Shown here: positions 1 to 6,816 of the stretch, piece by piece | Layout of the letters: every line of letters begins with the position of its first letter | Numbering within the stretch: position 1 is the stretch's first letter | Source: an uncultured Erysipelotrichaceae bacterium | Lineage (GTDB): Bacteria > Bacillota_I > Bacilli_A > RF39 > UBA660 | DNA: 12,322 nucleotides | Direction: 5' to 3' | NCBI GenBank assembly: GCA_902772675.1 | Contig: CACYBN010000018.1 | Location: 1 to 12,322, forward strand | The notes under the pieces: model-generated | The model's input: the letters and a program-made list of their open reading frames with translations, nothing else | What the model was told of the DNA's origin: nothing | Databases searched by the model: none | Position numbers and translations under genes: made by a program

Positions 1-3
1 TAC

Positions 4-32
4 TTGCTAGTTTTATTTATATTTGTTATAAT
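4..32 (+). promoter_or_regulatory. sigma-A-type promoter of the tRNA-Cys gene
   Basis: A -35 box TTGCTA (4-9) and a perfect -10 box TATAAT (27-32) are separated by 17 bp. A TG one base before the -10 box makes it an extended -10. The predicted start near 39 leaves a short leader of about 14 nt before the mature tRNA at 53. This is a strong housekeeping-type promoter. Confidence 0.8.
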
Positions 33-52
33 CATTTTATCAATTGAGATTT

Positions 53-126
53 GGGTCTATAGCCAAGTGGTAAGGCGTGGGTCTGCAACACCCTGATCGT
101 TGGTTCAAATCCGACTAGGCCCTCCA
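53..126 (+). tRNA. tRNA-Cys (anticodon GCA)
   Basis: The cloverleaf folds by eye. The acceptor stem GGGTCTA pairs with TAGGCCC with one G-T wobble. The D stem is GCC/GGC. The anticodon arm TGGGT/ACCCT carries the loop CTGCAAC, giving anticodon GCA. The T stem GTTGG/CCGAC closes the loop TTCAAAT. The discriminator base is T (U73), the known identity base of tRNA-Cys, and the CCA end is encoded. The only blemish is a T-T mismatch at the base of the anticodon stem (27-43). It decodes UGU/UGC and appears to be transcribed alone. Confidence 0.95.
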
Positions 127-138
127 ATTTAAAATAAT

Positions 139-161
139 CCCTTATTATATAAGGGTTTTTT
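139..161 (+). terminator. intrinsic terminator of the tRNA-Cys unit
   Basis: A 7-bp perfect stem (CCCTTAT 139-145 with ATAAGGG 149-155) has a 3-nt loop and is followed by six Ts (156-161). It lies 12 nt after the encoded CCA, so the tRNA is probably a single-gene transcript. Confidence 0.85.
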
Positions 162-178
162 CATGCCTAAACGATTTT

Positions 179-223
179 AGGACTTGTTTAGGACTTGTTT
201 TTTTAAGATCTAAAACAAGTCCT
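179..223. repeat. tandem 11-bp repeat plus inverted copy
   Basis: The 11-mer AGGACTTGTTT occurs twice head to tail (179-189 and 190-200). Its inverse AAACAAGTCCT follows at 213-223. The second and third copies form a perfect 12-bp inverted repeat (190-201 with 212-223) around a 10-nt spacer. There is no T run on either side, so it does not look like a terminator. Its function is unknown. A protein-binding or recombination site beside the tRNA gene is possible but unproven. Confidence 0.6.
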
Positions 224-354
224 TTATTTAGTTGATAACATACAAATTTTTTAATTATAAGGCTTTTTTCTTTATTTGGTTCAATTTTAACTTGTCTTTC
301 TATTATGAATAACTTTTATTAAATTTCCTAAATCTTTTCTATTTTAATTATACT

Positions 355-389
355 AAAAAAGTAGATATGTTCTTTTTATATCTACTTTT
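355..389 (-). terminator. intrinsic terminator hairpin, minus-strand orientation
   Basis: A perfect 12-bp stem (357-368 with 378-389) has a 9-nt loop. Read on the minus strand it is followed by a run of six Ts (complement of 355-360), the arrangement of an intrinsic terminator. The only visible minus-strand gene upstream is the phosphatase ending at 684, about 295 bases away, and I found no good closer hairpin. It may serve that gene or be left over from a lost gene. Confidence 0.6.
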
Positions 390-683
390 ATATTACAACT
401 TCAAGAATAATTTCTATTCGTTTTTAAATATTAATTAATAAAATGTTTATATTTTTTAATAAAATGAATTGTAGCAAATATCTATTTTCACATCTTATTT
501 TACATTTTGTTTTGGGAAAAAATAACTAAATTTTATAAATGCTTATAAGTATAATAAGTTTATTTTAAAGGCCTTAAGGACTTATGAGGAAGTATAAAAA
601 GCTAAAATTAAATTGCGGCTAGACCTTCCATTAAAACAAATATTTTATTTCCGTTTTGTTAGAGTCTATATTCATTATAATTT

Positions 684-1460
684 TTATAGATATTTTTTTA
701 GTATAGATATTACTTCGTTATGTACCTTACCATTGCTAATTACTGCTCCTTGTATATATTTATCATAGCGTTGTTCATTTCCCCAAAAACTTGTAACTTT
801 TCCTCCTGCTTCTTCGACGATTACTTTGGCAGCAGCTATGTCATGATATTTTTTTCCAGGAAAGATAGCTAAGTTGAATTCTCCACTTGCAACACACGTA
901 CAAGCTCTTATGATACTACCAGGTGAAACGAAGTATGTTTTTTTTCCTAATTCTTTTATAACTTCGATTATGTCATATTCAGCACTAGGCCATATATCAA
1001 AATTTGATACACTTCTCATATCATTTAATTCAATATCACTTACTTTTATTTTTGTGCCATTTTTATAGGCACCATTACCTTTAATAGCTGTATACATATT
1101 ATCTGTGAAAGGATCATAAATTACTCCTAATATTGGAGAACCATTTAATACAAGTGCTAAAGAAAAGACGGATACAGGAATATGCCTAGCATACATAGCT
1201 GTTCCATCAACAGGATCACATATCCATTTATAATCACTTTCGCCAAATTGTTCTTCTTCTCCATCTATAGCATGATTAGGATATATTTCTTTCACTTTAC
1301 TAATTAGATAAGAATTAATCTCTGTATCAGCTAAAGTTACAATTGTATTATCAACTTTATAATTTTCGCCATTATCTTGCTTAAAATATTTTAGCATTAT
1401 TTTTCCTGCTTCATAGGCTATACCTTTTGCAAACTGTAAATAGTTTTCATATTCATTCAT
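684..1460 (-). CDS. inositol monophosphatase family protein
   Basis: A 258-residue Mg-dependent phosphatase of the inositol monophosphatase fold. The family removes phosphate from inositol phosphates, PAP or sugar phosphates, and the true substrate cannot be read from sequence. The metal-site motifs are in order: GEEE at about 67-70, WICDPVDGT with the two key Asp residues at about 82-87, and HDIAAAK near 206-212, equivalent to the usual WDxAAG with Trp replaced by His. A following EEAGG is also typical. The length is normal and the protein is soluble. I chose the ATG at 1460 because AGAGAGTGAT lies 6-8 nt upstream. A GTG at 1472 in the same frame would add four residues but falls inside that ribosome binding site. 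The gene stands alone, divergent from dnaE. Confidence 0.88.
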   Translation of the reverse strand: MNEYENYLQFAKGIAYEAGKIMLKYFKQDNGENYKVDNTIVTLADTEINSYLISKVKEIYPNHAIDGEEEQFGESDYKWICDPVDGTAMYARHIPVSVFSLALVLNGSPILGVIYDPFTDNMYTAIKGNGAYKNGTKIKVSDIELNDMRSVSNFDIWPSAEYDIIEVIKELGKKTYFVSPGSIIRACTCVASGEFNLAIFPGKKYHDIAAAKVIVEEAGGKVTSFWGNEQRYDKYIQGAVISNGKVHNEVISILKKYL

Positions 1461-1481
1461 TTTTGCAATCACTCTCTTTCA

Positions 1482-1487
1482 ATTATA
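1482..1487 (-). promoter_or_regulatory. possible -10 box of the phosphatase gene
   Basis: On the minus strand a perfect TATAAT lies 21 nt before the ATG at 1460. No recognisable -35 box sits 16-18 bp further upstream. The implied start near 1475 leaves only a short leader that just includes the AGAGTGAT ribosome binding sequence. It is plausible but weak in this AT-rich background. Confidence 0.35.
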
Positions 1488-1652
1488 GTAAGTATTTAAA
1501 TTTTTCACTTAATTTTATATGTACTTATATAAAATTTATCAATTCATTTGTTTGTAGATGAATACATTTTTAAGTGTATTTATTGCTCATTATATATTTG
1601 ATTATACCATGTTTTTATCAAATTTATCGGTAAAAAAGAGTAAATTAATAAG

Positions 1653-1690
1653 AAAAGGAATTAAATGTTTAATTCCTTTTTTTATTTTTA
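1653..1690 (+). terminator. intrinsic terminator with no visible upstream gene
   Basis: A 12-bp stem (AAAAGGAATTAA 1653-1664 with its complement 1669-1680) closes a 4-nt loop and is followed by a T-rich tail (1681-1690), in plus orientation. No plus-strand gene ends upstream of it after the tRNA unit, which has its own terminator. It sits about 60 bases before dnaE and ahead of the predicted dnaE promoter. It may end a small RNA from 1490-1650, guard dnaE from read-through, or be a relic. Confidence 0.7.
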
Positions 1691-1700
1691 TAGAGGATTT

Positions 1701-1729
1701 TTCCTATTTGTTTTATAAAATGTTATAAT
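1701..1729 (+). promoter_or_regulatory. predicted dnaE promoter
   Basis: A perfect -10 box TATAAT (1724-1729) carries an extended TG at 1721-1722. A poor -35 box TTCCTA (1701-1706) lies 17 bp upstream. The predicted start near 1736 leaves a leader of about 14 nt that begins right at the ribosome binding site AGAGGAGTG. Confidence 0.6.
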
Positions 1730-1749
1730 ACTTATAGAGGAGTGATTAT

Positions 1750-4680
1750 ATGTATATACCTTTATATGTAAAGACTAATTATACTTTATTATCTAGTTTA
1801 ATTACTATCGATAAAATAATTAGTTTATGTAAAGATAATAATTTATCTAGTATTGCTATATGCGATGATGATATGACATCTACTATGGTATTTTATAAAG
1901 CATGTATTAATAATGGTATAAAACCTATTATTGGATTAGATGTAAAAATAGATAATTATAATATATTGTTATATGCTAAAAATTATTCTGGATATCAAGA
2001 ATTAATAAAGATATCTACTTTAAAATATGATCACTCTATAACTATAAATGATTTAAATAAAACAGATGATGTTATATGTATAGTTCCTTTTAATTCTAAA
2101 GATATATTTAATGAAATTAAAAATATTTATAAAGATACATATTTAGGATATAAAAATAAATCTGAAGAGAAATTAGGAAAAGATATTACTAAAGATATAG
2201 TTTTTATTAATAAGATATTATATATAGATAAAGATGAAGAAAGTTTTCTTAAATATTTATATATGATTAGAGATGGAAAAACTATTAGTGATGAAATAGA
2301 TTATGAAGAAGATAATAACTATTATATTAATAATAATGAAGTAATATATTATTCTGATAATTTAGGACTTAATAATACTAAAATTATTTCTGATAGTTGT
2401 AATTTTGAATTCAAAGATAATGGTAATTTACTACCTATATATGAAGTTGAAAATGGGGATAGTTATAAATACTTAGAGCAATTAAGTATTAAAGGATTAT
2501 CTAAAAGATTGGATAATAATATTCCAAAAGAATATAAAGAAAGATTATTATATGAATTATCTGTTATTAAAAATATGGGATTTTCTAATTATTTTTTAGT
2601 AGTTTATGATTTTATAAAATATGCTAAAAAGAATAAAATTTTAGTAGGTCCGGGTAGAGGAAGTGCTGGTGGTTCATTAGTAGCTTATTCTTTAGGTATA
2701 ACAGATATTGATCCTATTCATTATGATTTATTATTTGAAAGATTTTTAAATCCAGAAAGAGTAACAATGCCTGATATCGATACTGATTTTCCTGATGTTT
2801 ATAGAGATCAAGTAATAGATTATGTTAAAGAAAAATATGGAGATAAGAGAGTAGTAGGAATAGTTACTTTTGGTACTTTAAGTGCTAGATTAGTTATTAG
2901 AGATGTAGGTAGAATACTTAATGCAGATTCTAAAGATATAGATTATTTATGTAAAAGAATTCCTAATATAACTAAGAATAAATTAGATTATTTCTATCAT
3001 AATGATAAAGAGTTTAAGAGTATGATAGATAGTGATTCTAAATTAAAATTATTATATAAAATATGTACTAAGATTGAAGGATTTCCTAGACATACATCTA
3101 TGCATGCTGCTGGAATAGTTATGAGTAAAGTTGATCTAGATACTGTTATTCCATTAGTTAAAAATAATGATATTTATTTATCAGGATTTACTATGGAATA
3201 TCTAGAAGAATTAGGACTTCTTAAAATGGATTTTTTAGGTCTTAAGAATTTAACTACTATAATGAATATTATTGATGATATAGAGAAACATGAAAATATT
3301 GAATTAAATTTTTCTAATATTCCATTTGATGATCTAGATGCTATTAATTTATTTAAAACAGCTGATACTTTAGGAGTATTTCAATTTGAATCTGATGGAA
3401 TGAGAAACTTTCTAAGAAAATTAAAACCTAATAATTTGGATGATATTATTGCAGCTATAGCACTATTTAGACCGGGACCTGCAGTTAATATTGATACTTA
3501 TATAAGAAGAAAACATAAGGAAGAAAAGATAGAATATTTAGATAAAAGTTTAGAACCAATTTTATCTAGTACTTATGGAATTATTATTTATCAAGAACAA
3601 ATTATGCAGATAGCATCTACTCTTGCTGGTTTTAGTTTTGGAGAAGCAGATATTTTAAGAAGAGCAATGTCTAAAAAGAAGAAAGATATATTAGTTTCTG
3701 AAGAACAAAGATTTATTGAGGGATGTATAAAAAATGGATATAGTGAAAAATTAGCTAAAGAAGTATATGACTTGATATTAAATTTTGCTAATTATGGATT
3801 TAATAAATCTCATTCAGTAGCTTATTCAATAATTGCATATCGTATGGCATATTTAAAAGCTAAATATCCTAAATATTTCTTCAGTAATTTAATGAGTTCA
3901 GTAATTGGTAGTGAAGTAAAAACTAAGCAATATTTAGATGAGGCAAGAAAATTAAATATAAGAATCTTACTTCCTAGTATTAGTAAAAGTACTAATTATT
4001 ATACAGTAGAAAAAGAAGGTATTAGATTTCCTTTATCTAATATAAAAAATGTTGGTACAGTAATAAGTAATGAAATAGTTAATAATAGAGTAGAATATAA
4101 AGATATTTATGATTGTATTAGTAAAATAGTATCTAAAAATGTTAATAAAAAGATATTGGAATCTATGATTGATGCAGGTTGTTTTGATGAATTTGGATAC
4201 AATAAGAGAACTCTTAATGAGAATTTAGATAATCTAATTAATTATGCTAATCTATCTCATGATTTATATGAATCATTAATACTAAAACCTGAAATAGAAA
4301 TAAAGGATGAGTATCCAAAAGAAGTATTAATGGAAAGAGAAAAAGAATTATTTGGATTTTATTTAAGTGAATATCCTACTACTAGTTATAAATCTAAATA
4401 TAAAGTAATTAATTTAATAGATATAGAAAATTACTTTGATAAAACTATAGATTTAATAGCTTTAGTAGATAGGATAAAAGATGTTACTACTAAAAAGGGA
4501 GATAAGATGGCTTTTGTTAATGTAAGTGATGAAACTTCTAATGTAGATTTAACTTTATTTCCAAAAATATATGAAGATAATAAATTAAAAAGAGGAAATA
4601 TTATTCTTGTTAGAGGTAAAGTTGAAAGAAGATTAGATAAGTATCAAATAGTAGTAGATAAGGTAAAAGTCTTAAATTAA
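1750..4680 (+). CDS. dnaE: DNA polymerase III subunit alpha (short DnaE type)
   Basis: This is the catalytic replicative C-family DNA polymerase (976 aa). Domains in order: an N-terminal PHP domain (1 to about 225), palm with the catalytic aspartates in MPDIDTDFPD (D342, D344) and LLKMDFLGL (D494), the conserved RHTSMHAAGIV block between them, fingers with RPGP (574-577) and FGEADILRRAMSKKK, a helix-hairpin-helix region (about 730-840), and a C-terminal OB fold (about 900-976) where the protein ends. It is shorter than B. subtilis DnaE (about 1,115 aa) and appears to lack the domain beyond the OB fold. The PHP metal ligands are gone: YVKTNYTLL replaces the HVHSxYSLL pattern and AICDDD replaces AITDHG, so PHP nuclease activity is unlikely. 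A clear AGGAG lies 7 nt before the ATG. Confidence 0.96.
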   Translation: MYIPLYVKTNYTLLSSLITIDKIISLCKDNNLSSIAICDDDMTSTMVFYKACINNGIKPIIGLDVKIDNYNILLYAKNYSGYQELIKISTLKYDHSITINDLNKTDDVICIVPFNSKDIFNEIKNIYKDTYLGYKNKSEEKLGKDITKDIVFINKILYIDKDEESFLKYLYMIRDGKTISDEIDYEEDNNYYINNNEVIYYSDNLGLNNTKIISDSCNFEFKDNGNLLPIYEVENGDSYKYLEQLSIKGLSKRLDNNIPKEYKERLLYELSVIKNMGFSNYFLVVYDFIKYAKKNKILVGPGRGSAGGSLVAYSLGITDIDPIHYDLLFERFLNPERVTMPDIDTDFPDVYRDQVIDYVKEKYGDKRVVGIVTFGTLSARLVIRDVGRILNADSKDIDYLCKRIPNITKNKLDYFYHNDKEFKSMIDSDSKLKLLYKICTKIEGFPRHTSMHAAGIVMSKVDLDTVIPLVKNNDIYLSGFTMEYLEELGLLKMDFLGLKNLTTIMNIIDDIEKHENIELNFSNIPFDDLDAINLFKTADTLGVFQFESDGMRNFLRKLKPNNLDDIIAAIALFRPGPAVNIDTYIRRKHKEEKIEYLDKSLEPILSSTYGIIIYQEQIMQIASTLAGFSFGEADILRRAMSKKKKDILVSEEQRFIEGCIKNGYSEKLAKEVYDLILNFANYGFNKSHSVAYSIIAYRMAYLKAKYPKYFFSNLMSSVIGSEVKTKQYLDEARKLNIRILLPSISKSTNYYTVEKEGIRFPLSNIKNVGTVISNEIVNNRVEYKDIYDCISKIVSKNVNKKILESMIDAGCFDEFGYNKRTLNENLDNLINYANLSHDLYESLILKPEIEIKDEYPKEVLMEREKELFGFYLSEYPTTSYKSKYKVINLIDIENYFDKTIDLIALVDRIKDVTTKKGDKMAFVNVSDETSNVDLTLFPKIYEDNKLKRGNIILVRGKVERRLDKYQIVVDKVKVLN

Positions 4681-4686
4681 ATTTCC

Positions 4687-4715
4687 TTGTTAAATATAAA
4701 AAAATACTATATAAT
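4687..4715 (+). promoter_or_regulatory. predicted tig promoter
   Basis: TTGTTA (4687-4692) and TATAAT (4710-4715) have a 17-bp spacer, immediately after the dnaE stop. The predicted start near 4722 gives a leader of about 15 nt containing GGAGGG. No terminator is visible between dnaE and tig, so some read-through from dnaE is also likely. Confidence 0.7.
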
Positions 4716-4736
4716 ATAACTTGTTGGAGGGATAAC

Positions 4737-6050
4737 ATGGCAAAGAAAGAAGAAACAAAGAAAGAAGAAACAAAGAAAGAAACAAAAGAAGTAAAAAATG
4801 TTAATAGACATGAAGTAACAGTAAGAATAGATGGTACTGAATGGAAGGAAGCTATGGATGCTGCTTTTGAAGCTAAGAGAAAAGATGTATCTGTAAGTGG
4901 ATTTAGAAAAGGTAAAGTACCTCGCGATATTTATGAAAAGAATTTTGGTAAAGAAAGTTTATATCAATCTGCTATTGATAGTGTTATGCAAATTGCATAT
5001 ATCAGAGCTTTAGATGATTCTAAGTTAATTCCAGTAGTTCAACCAAAATTAGATATTACTGATATCAATGATGAAGGTGTTGAATTCAAATTTATTTTTA
5101 TTACTAAGCCAGAAGTAAAAGTAAAAAAATATAAAGGATTAAAAGTTAAAAAAGAAACTGTTAAAGTAACTAAAGAAGAAGTAGATGCTGAAGTTGCTAA
5201 AATTCTTGAACAATACGGAGAAATTCGTGTAAAAGAAAAAGGTAAAGTAGAAAAAGGTAATATTGCTGTTATCGATTTTGAAGGATTTAAAGATGGAGTA
5301 GCTTTTGATGGTGGAAAAGCTGAAAATTATGAATTAGAAATAGGAAGTAATACATTTATTCCAGGATTTGAAGATCAATTAATTGGAATGAAAGCACATG
5401 AAGAAAAAGATATTAATGTTACTTTCCCAGAAGAATATCCAGCTGAAGAATTAAAAGGAAAAGAAGTTACTTTTAAAGTTAAATTACATGAAATTAAAGA
5501 AAAAGTTGAAAGAGAATTTGATGATGAACTATTCGAAGATTTAGGAATGGAAGGAATCAATAGTAAAGAATCTCTTGAAAATGAAATTAAATTAAATATT
5601 GAAGCTCAAAAAGAAACTGAAGCTGAAAACAATTATGTAGATGCTTTATTAGAAGCAGTAGCAGAACATACTGAAGTAGATATTCCTGAAGAAATGATTG
5701 AAGAAGAAACAGATAGATTAGTTGGTAGATATGAAGAACAATTAAAGATGCAAGGTATCTCACTTGACTTATATTATCAATTAACTAAAACTTCAGAAAA
5801 AGATTTAAGAGAACAAATTGGAAAAGAATCTGCTAAAAATGTTAAATATCGTTTAATGCTTGAAGAAATTTCAACTATGGAAAAAGTTGAGATTACTGAA
5901 GAAGATGCTAATAAAGAAGCTGAAGAACTTGCTAAGAAATATGGTATGGAAAAAGACGAATTCTTAAAGAATTTCGGTGGAATCGAAATGGTTCAATACG
6001 ATATGGAAATTAGAAAAGTTATAGATATTTTAAAGGAAGGAAATAAATAG
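4737..6050 (+). CDS. tig: trigger factor, ribosome-bound chaperone
   Basis: A 437-residue chaperone that binds the ribosome near the exit tunnel and shields nascent chains. The N-terminal ribosome-binding domain carries the signature GFRKGKVP at 55-62. The FKBP-type peptidyl-prolyl isomerase domain spans about 173-254 (VIDFEGFKDG, then FIPGFEDQLIGM). The helical C-terminal chaperone domain follows from about 255 to the end. Length is normal for the family. The start is unusual: the first 20 or so residues are a Lys/Glu/Thr-rich repeat (KKEETKKEETKKET) ahead of the usual first strand, encoded by a 15-bp tandem repeat. GGAGGG (4726-4731) is 5 nt before the ATG. A terminator overlaps the stop codon. 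Confidence 0.96.
   Translation: MAKKEETKKEETKKETKEVKNVNRHEVTVRIDGTEWKEAMDAAFEAKRKDVSVSGFRKGKVPRDIYEKNFGKESLYQSAIDSVMQIAYIRALDDSKLIPVVQPKLDITDINDEGVEFKFIFITKPEVKVKKYKGLKVKKETVKVTKEEVDAEVAKILEQYGEIRVKEKGKVEKGNIAVIDFEGFKDGVAFDGGKAENYELEIGSNTFIPGFEDQLIGMKAHEEKDINVTFPEEYPAEELKGKEVTFKVKLHEIKEKVEREFDDELFEDLGMEGINSKESLENEIKLNIEAQKETEAENNYVDALLEAVAEHTEVDIPEEMIEEETDRLVGRYEEQLKMQGISLDLYYQLTKTSEKDLREQIGKESAKNVKYRLMLEEISTMEKVEITEEDANKEAEELAKKYGMEKDEFLKNFGGIEMVQYDMEIRKVIDILKEGNK
4741..4782 (+). repeat. in-frame 15-bp tandem repeat at the start of tig
   Basis: Two perfect copies of a 15-bp unit (CAAAGAAAGAAGAAA at 4741-4755 and 4756-4770) are followed by a 12-bp shortened copy (4771-4782). Each full unit encodes five residues of the Lys/Glu/Thr-rich N-terminal tail, so gain or loss of a copy would keep the frame and change tail length. 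Confidence 0.85.
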
Positions 6051-6066
6051 TTTCCTTCTTTTTTTT
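6036..6066 (+). terminator. intrinsic terminator of tig
   Basis: An 8-bp stem (GAAGGAAA 6036-6043 with TTTCCTTC 6051-6058) closes a 7-nt loop that contains the tig TAG stop codon. It is followed by eight Ts (6059-6066). The terminator is built into the last codons of the gene. Confidence 0.85.
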
Positions 6067-6070
6067 ATTG

Positions 6071-6079
6071 TGTTATAAT
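6071..6079 (+). promoter_or_regulatory. extended -10 promoter of the queuosine-precursor transporter unit
   Basis: TGTTATAAT gives an extended -10 with a perfect TATAAT (6074-6079). No good -35 is visible, since the candidate position falls in the tig terminator. The predicted start near 6085-6086 coincides with the first base pairs of the riboswitch, so the RNA would begin with the aptamer. Confidence 0.65.
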
Positions 6080-6084
6080 CAATA

Positions 6085-6119
6085 TGTTGTTTAGCCAACC
6101 CCAACACTAAAAAAAGGAG
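6085..6119 (+). promoter_or_regulatory. preQ1-I riboswitch controlling translation
   Basis: The RNA fits the B. subtilis-type preQ1-I aptamer. P1 is TGTTG (6085-6089) with CAACA (6102-6106). The 12-nt loop TTTAGCCAACCC (6090-6101) matches the known UUCUAGCUACAC pattern and ends in the C (6101) expected to pair with the ligand. An A-rich tail (6109-6115) would supply the third-strand adenines. The loop CC (6095-6096) can pair with GG (6116-6117), the first bases of the Shine-Dalgarno GGAG, forming the pseudoknot P2. Ligand binding would therefore hide the ribosome binding site. No terminator lies between aptamer and start codon, so control is probably translational. The downstream gene, a queuosine-precursor transporter, is a known member of this regulon. 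Confidence 0.85.
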
Positions 6120-6127
6120 TTTTTTTT

Positions 6128-6811
6128 ATGAATGAATTATTATTATTTGTTGAAATTGTTGTAGTTTTTAGTTTATTACTATTAACTAAAAAGTTCTTTG
6201 GAAAGAATGGTTTATTTATTTGGATTGCAATAGCTACAGTAACTGCTGAAATCCAAGTAGTAAAAAGTATTAATATCTTTGGACTTAGTGGTACTTTAGG
6301 TAATGTTATGTTTGCTTCTAACTTTTTAGCAACTGATATACTTAATGAATTATATTCTAAAGAGGATGCAAAAAAAGGAGTTTATGCAGGCCTTTGGGCT
6401 GTAATAATATTTATTATATTTACTCAATTTATGTTATTATTTAAACCAAATAACATTGATATGGCTAATGAATCTATGAAAGTATTATTTGGATTAGTTC
6501 CAAGAGTTAGTATTAGTTCAATTACTATGTTTTTCATTGCTAACATGGCTGATGTATATATTTATAGTAAATTTAAAGAGAAGTTTAAAGATAAAAAATT
6601 ATGGTTAAGAAATAATATATCTACTATATTATGTAATTCTATAGAGAATTTCTTCTTTGTGTTTTTTGCTTTTGTAGGACTATATTCTTTTAAAGATATT
6701 ATGATAATAGCTCTAAGTACTACATTAATCGAAGTAGTTATTGCTATATGTGATACACCGTTCTTATACATGTCAAAAATAAAATTCTTTACTTGTAAAG
6801 AAGAATTATAA
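6128..6811 (+). CDS. yhhQ: queuosine precursor transporter, YhhQ/VUT family
   Basis: A 227-residue integral membrane protein with about six hydrophobic segments. The family signature ATDILNELYS follows the second/third segment, and a charged ExVxAxxDT-like region (EVVIAICDTPFLY) lies near the end, as expected of YhhQ/DUF165 transporters. Family members import preQ0, preQ1 or related queuosine precursors for modification of tRNAs with GUN anticodons. Length is normal and the cytoplasmic loop (FKEKFKDKKLW) is rich in Lys. The ATG at 6128 lies 8 nt after GGAG, which sits in the preQ1-I pseudoknot, so import would be shut down when preQ1 is plentiful. It is a single-gene unit between two terminators. 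Whether it prefers preQ1, preQ0 or queuine cannot be told from sequence. Confidence 0.9.
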   Translation: MNELLLFVEIVVVFSLLLLTKKFFGKNGLFIWIAIATVTAEIQVVKSINIFGLSGTLGNVMFASNFLATDILNELYSKEDAKKGVYAGLWAVIIFIIFTQFMLLFKPNNIDMANESMKVLFGLVPRVSISSITMFFIANMADVYIYSKFKEKFKDKKLWLRNNISTILCNSIENFFFVFFAFVGLYSFKDIMIIALSTTLIEVVIAICDTPFLYMSKIKFFTCKEEL

Positions 6812-6816
6812 CTTGT

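Larger units (their letters stand above)
162..683. other. gene-poor AT-rich intergenic stretch, possible relic
   Basis: I see no credible gene in these roughly 520 bases. It holds a short hairpin CCTAAA/TTTAGG (166-181), a tandem/inverted repeat (179-223) and a minus-strand terminator hairpin (355-389). One minus-strand frame stays open from 315 to a stop at 145 (56 codons) and includes the stretch IEPNKEKSLIIKKF. It has no ATG start and no ribosome binding site, and stops occur just upstream in the same frame. On the plus strand, an unsupported 22-codon ATG frame begins at 464 without a Shine-Dalgarno. The region could be decayed coding DNA, but nothing here identifies its source. Confidence 0.5.

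Noticed and set aside
190..223. The 12-bp inverted repeat as an intrinsic terminator
   Set aside because: Neither strand has a T run after the stem, so it lacks the key feature of an intrinsic terminator.
179..223. CRISPR array
   Set aside because: Only two abutting 11-bp copies without spacers are present, plus an inverted one. No regular repeat-spacer pattern or cas gene is present.
464..532. Short plus-strand frame (22 codons from an ATG at 464)
   Set aside because: No Shine-Dalgarno, no promoter and no recognisable protein features. It is within chance expectation in AT-rich DNA.
633..678. Tiny minus-strand ATG frame just after the phosphatase stop (14 codons)
   Set aside because: It follows the phosphatase stop without a ribosome binding site, and 14 codons are too few to support a gene.
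1461..1472. GTG start giving a four-residue longer phosphatase
   Set aside because: The GTG lies inside the AGAGAGTGAT ribosome binding sequence that is correctly spaced for the ATG at 1460.
5375..5560. Minus-strand open frame inside tig, and the similar one inside the transporter gene at 6562-6771
   Set aside because: Both run antisense to well-supported genes and have the composition expected of complementary strand of Glu/Lys- or hydrophobic-rich coding DNA.
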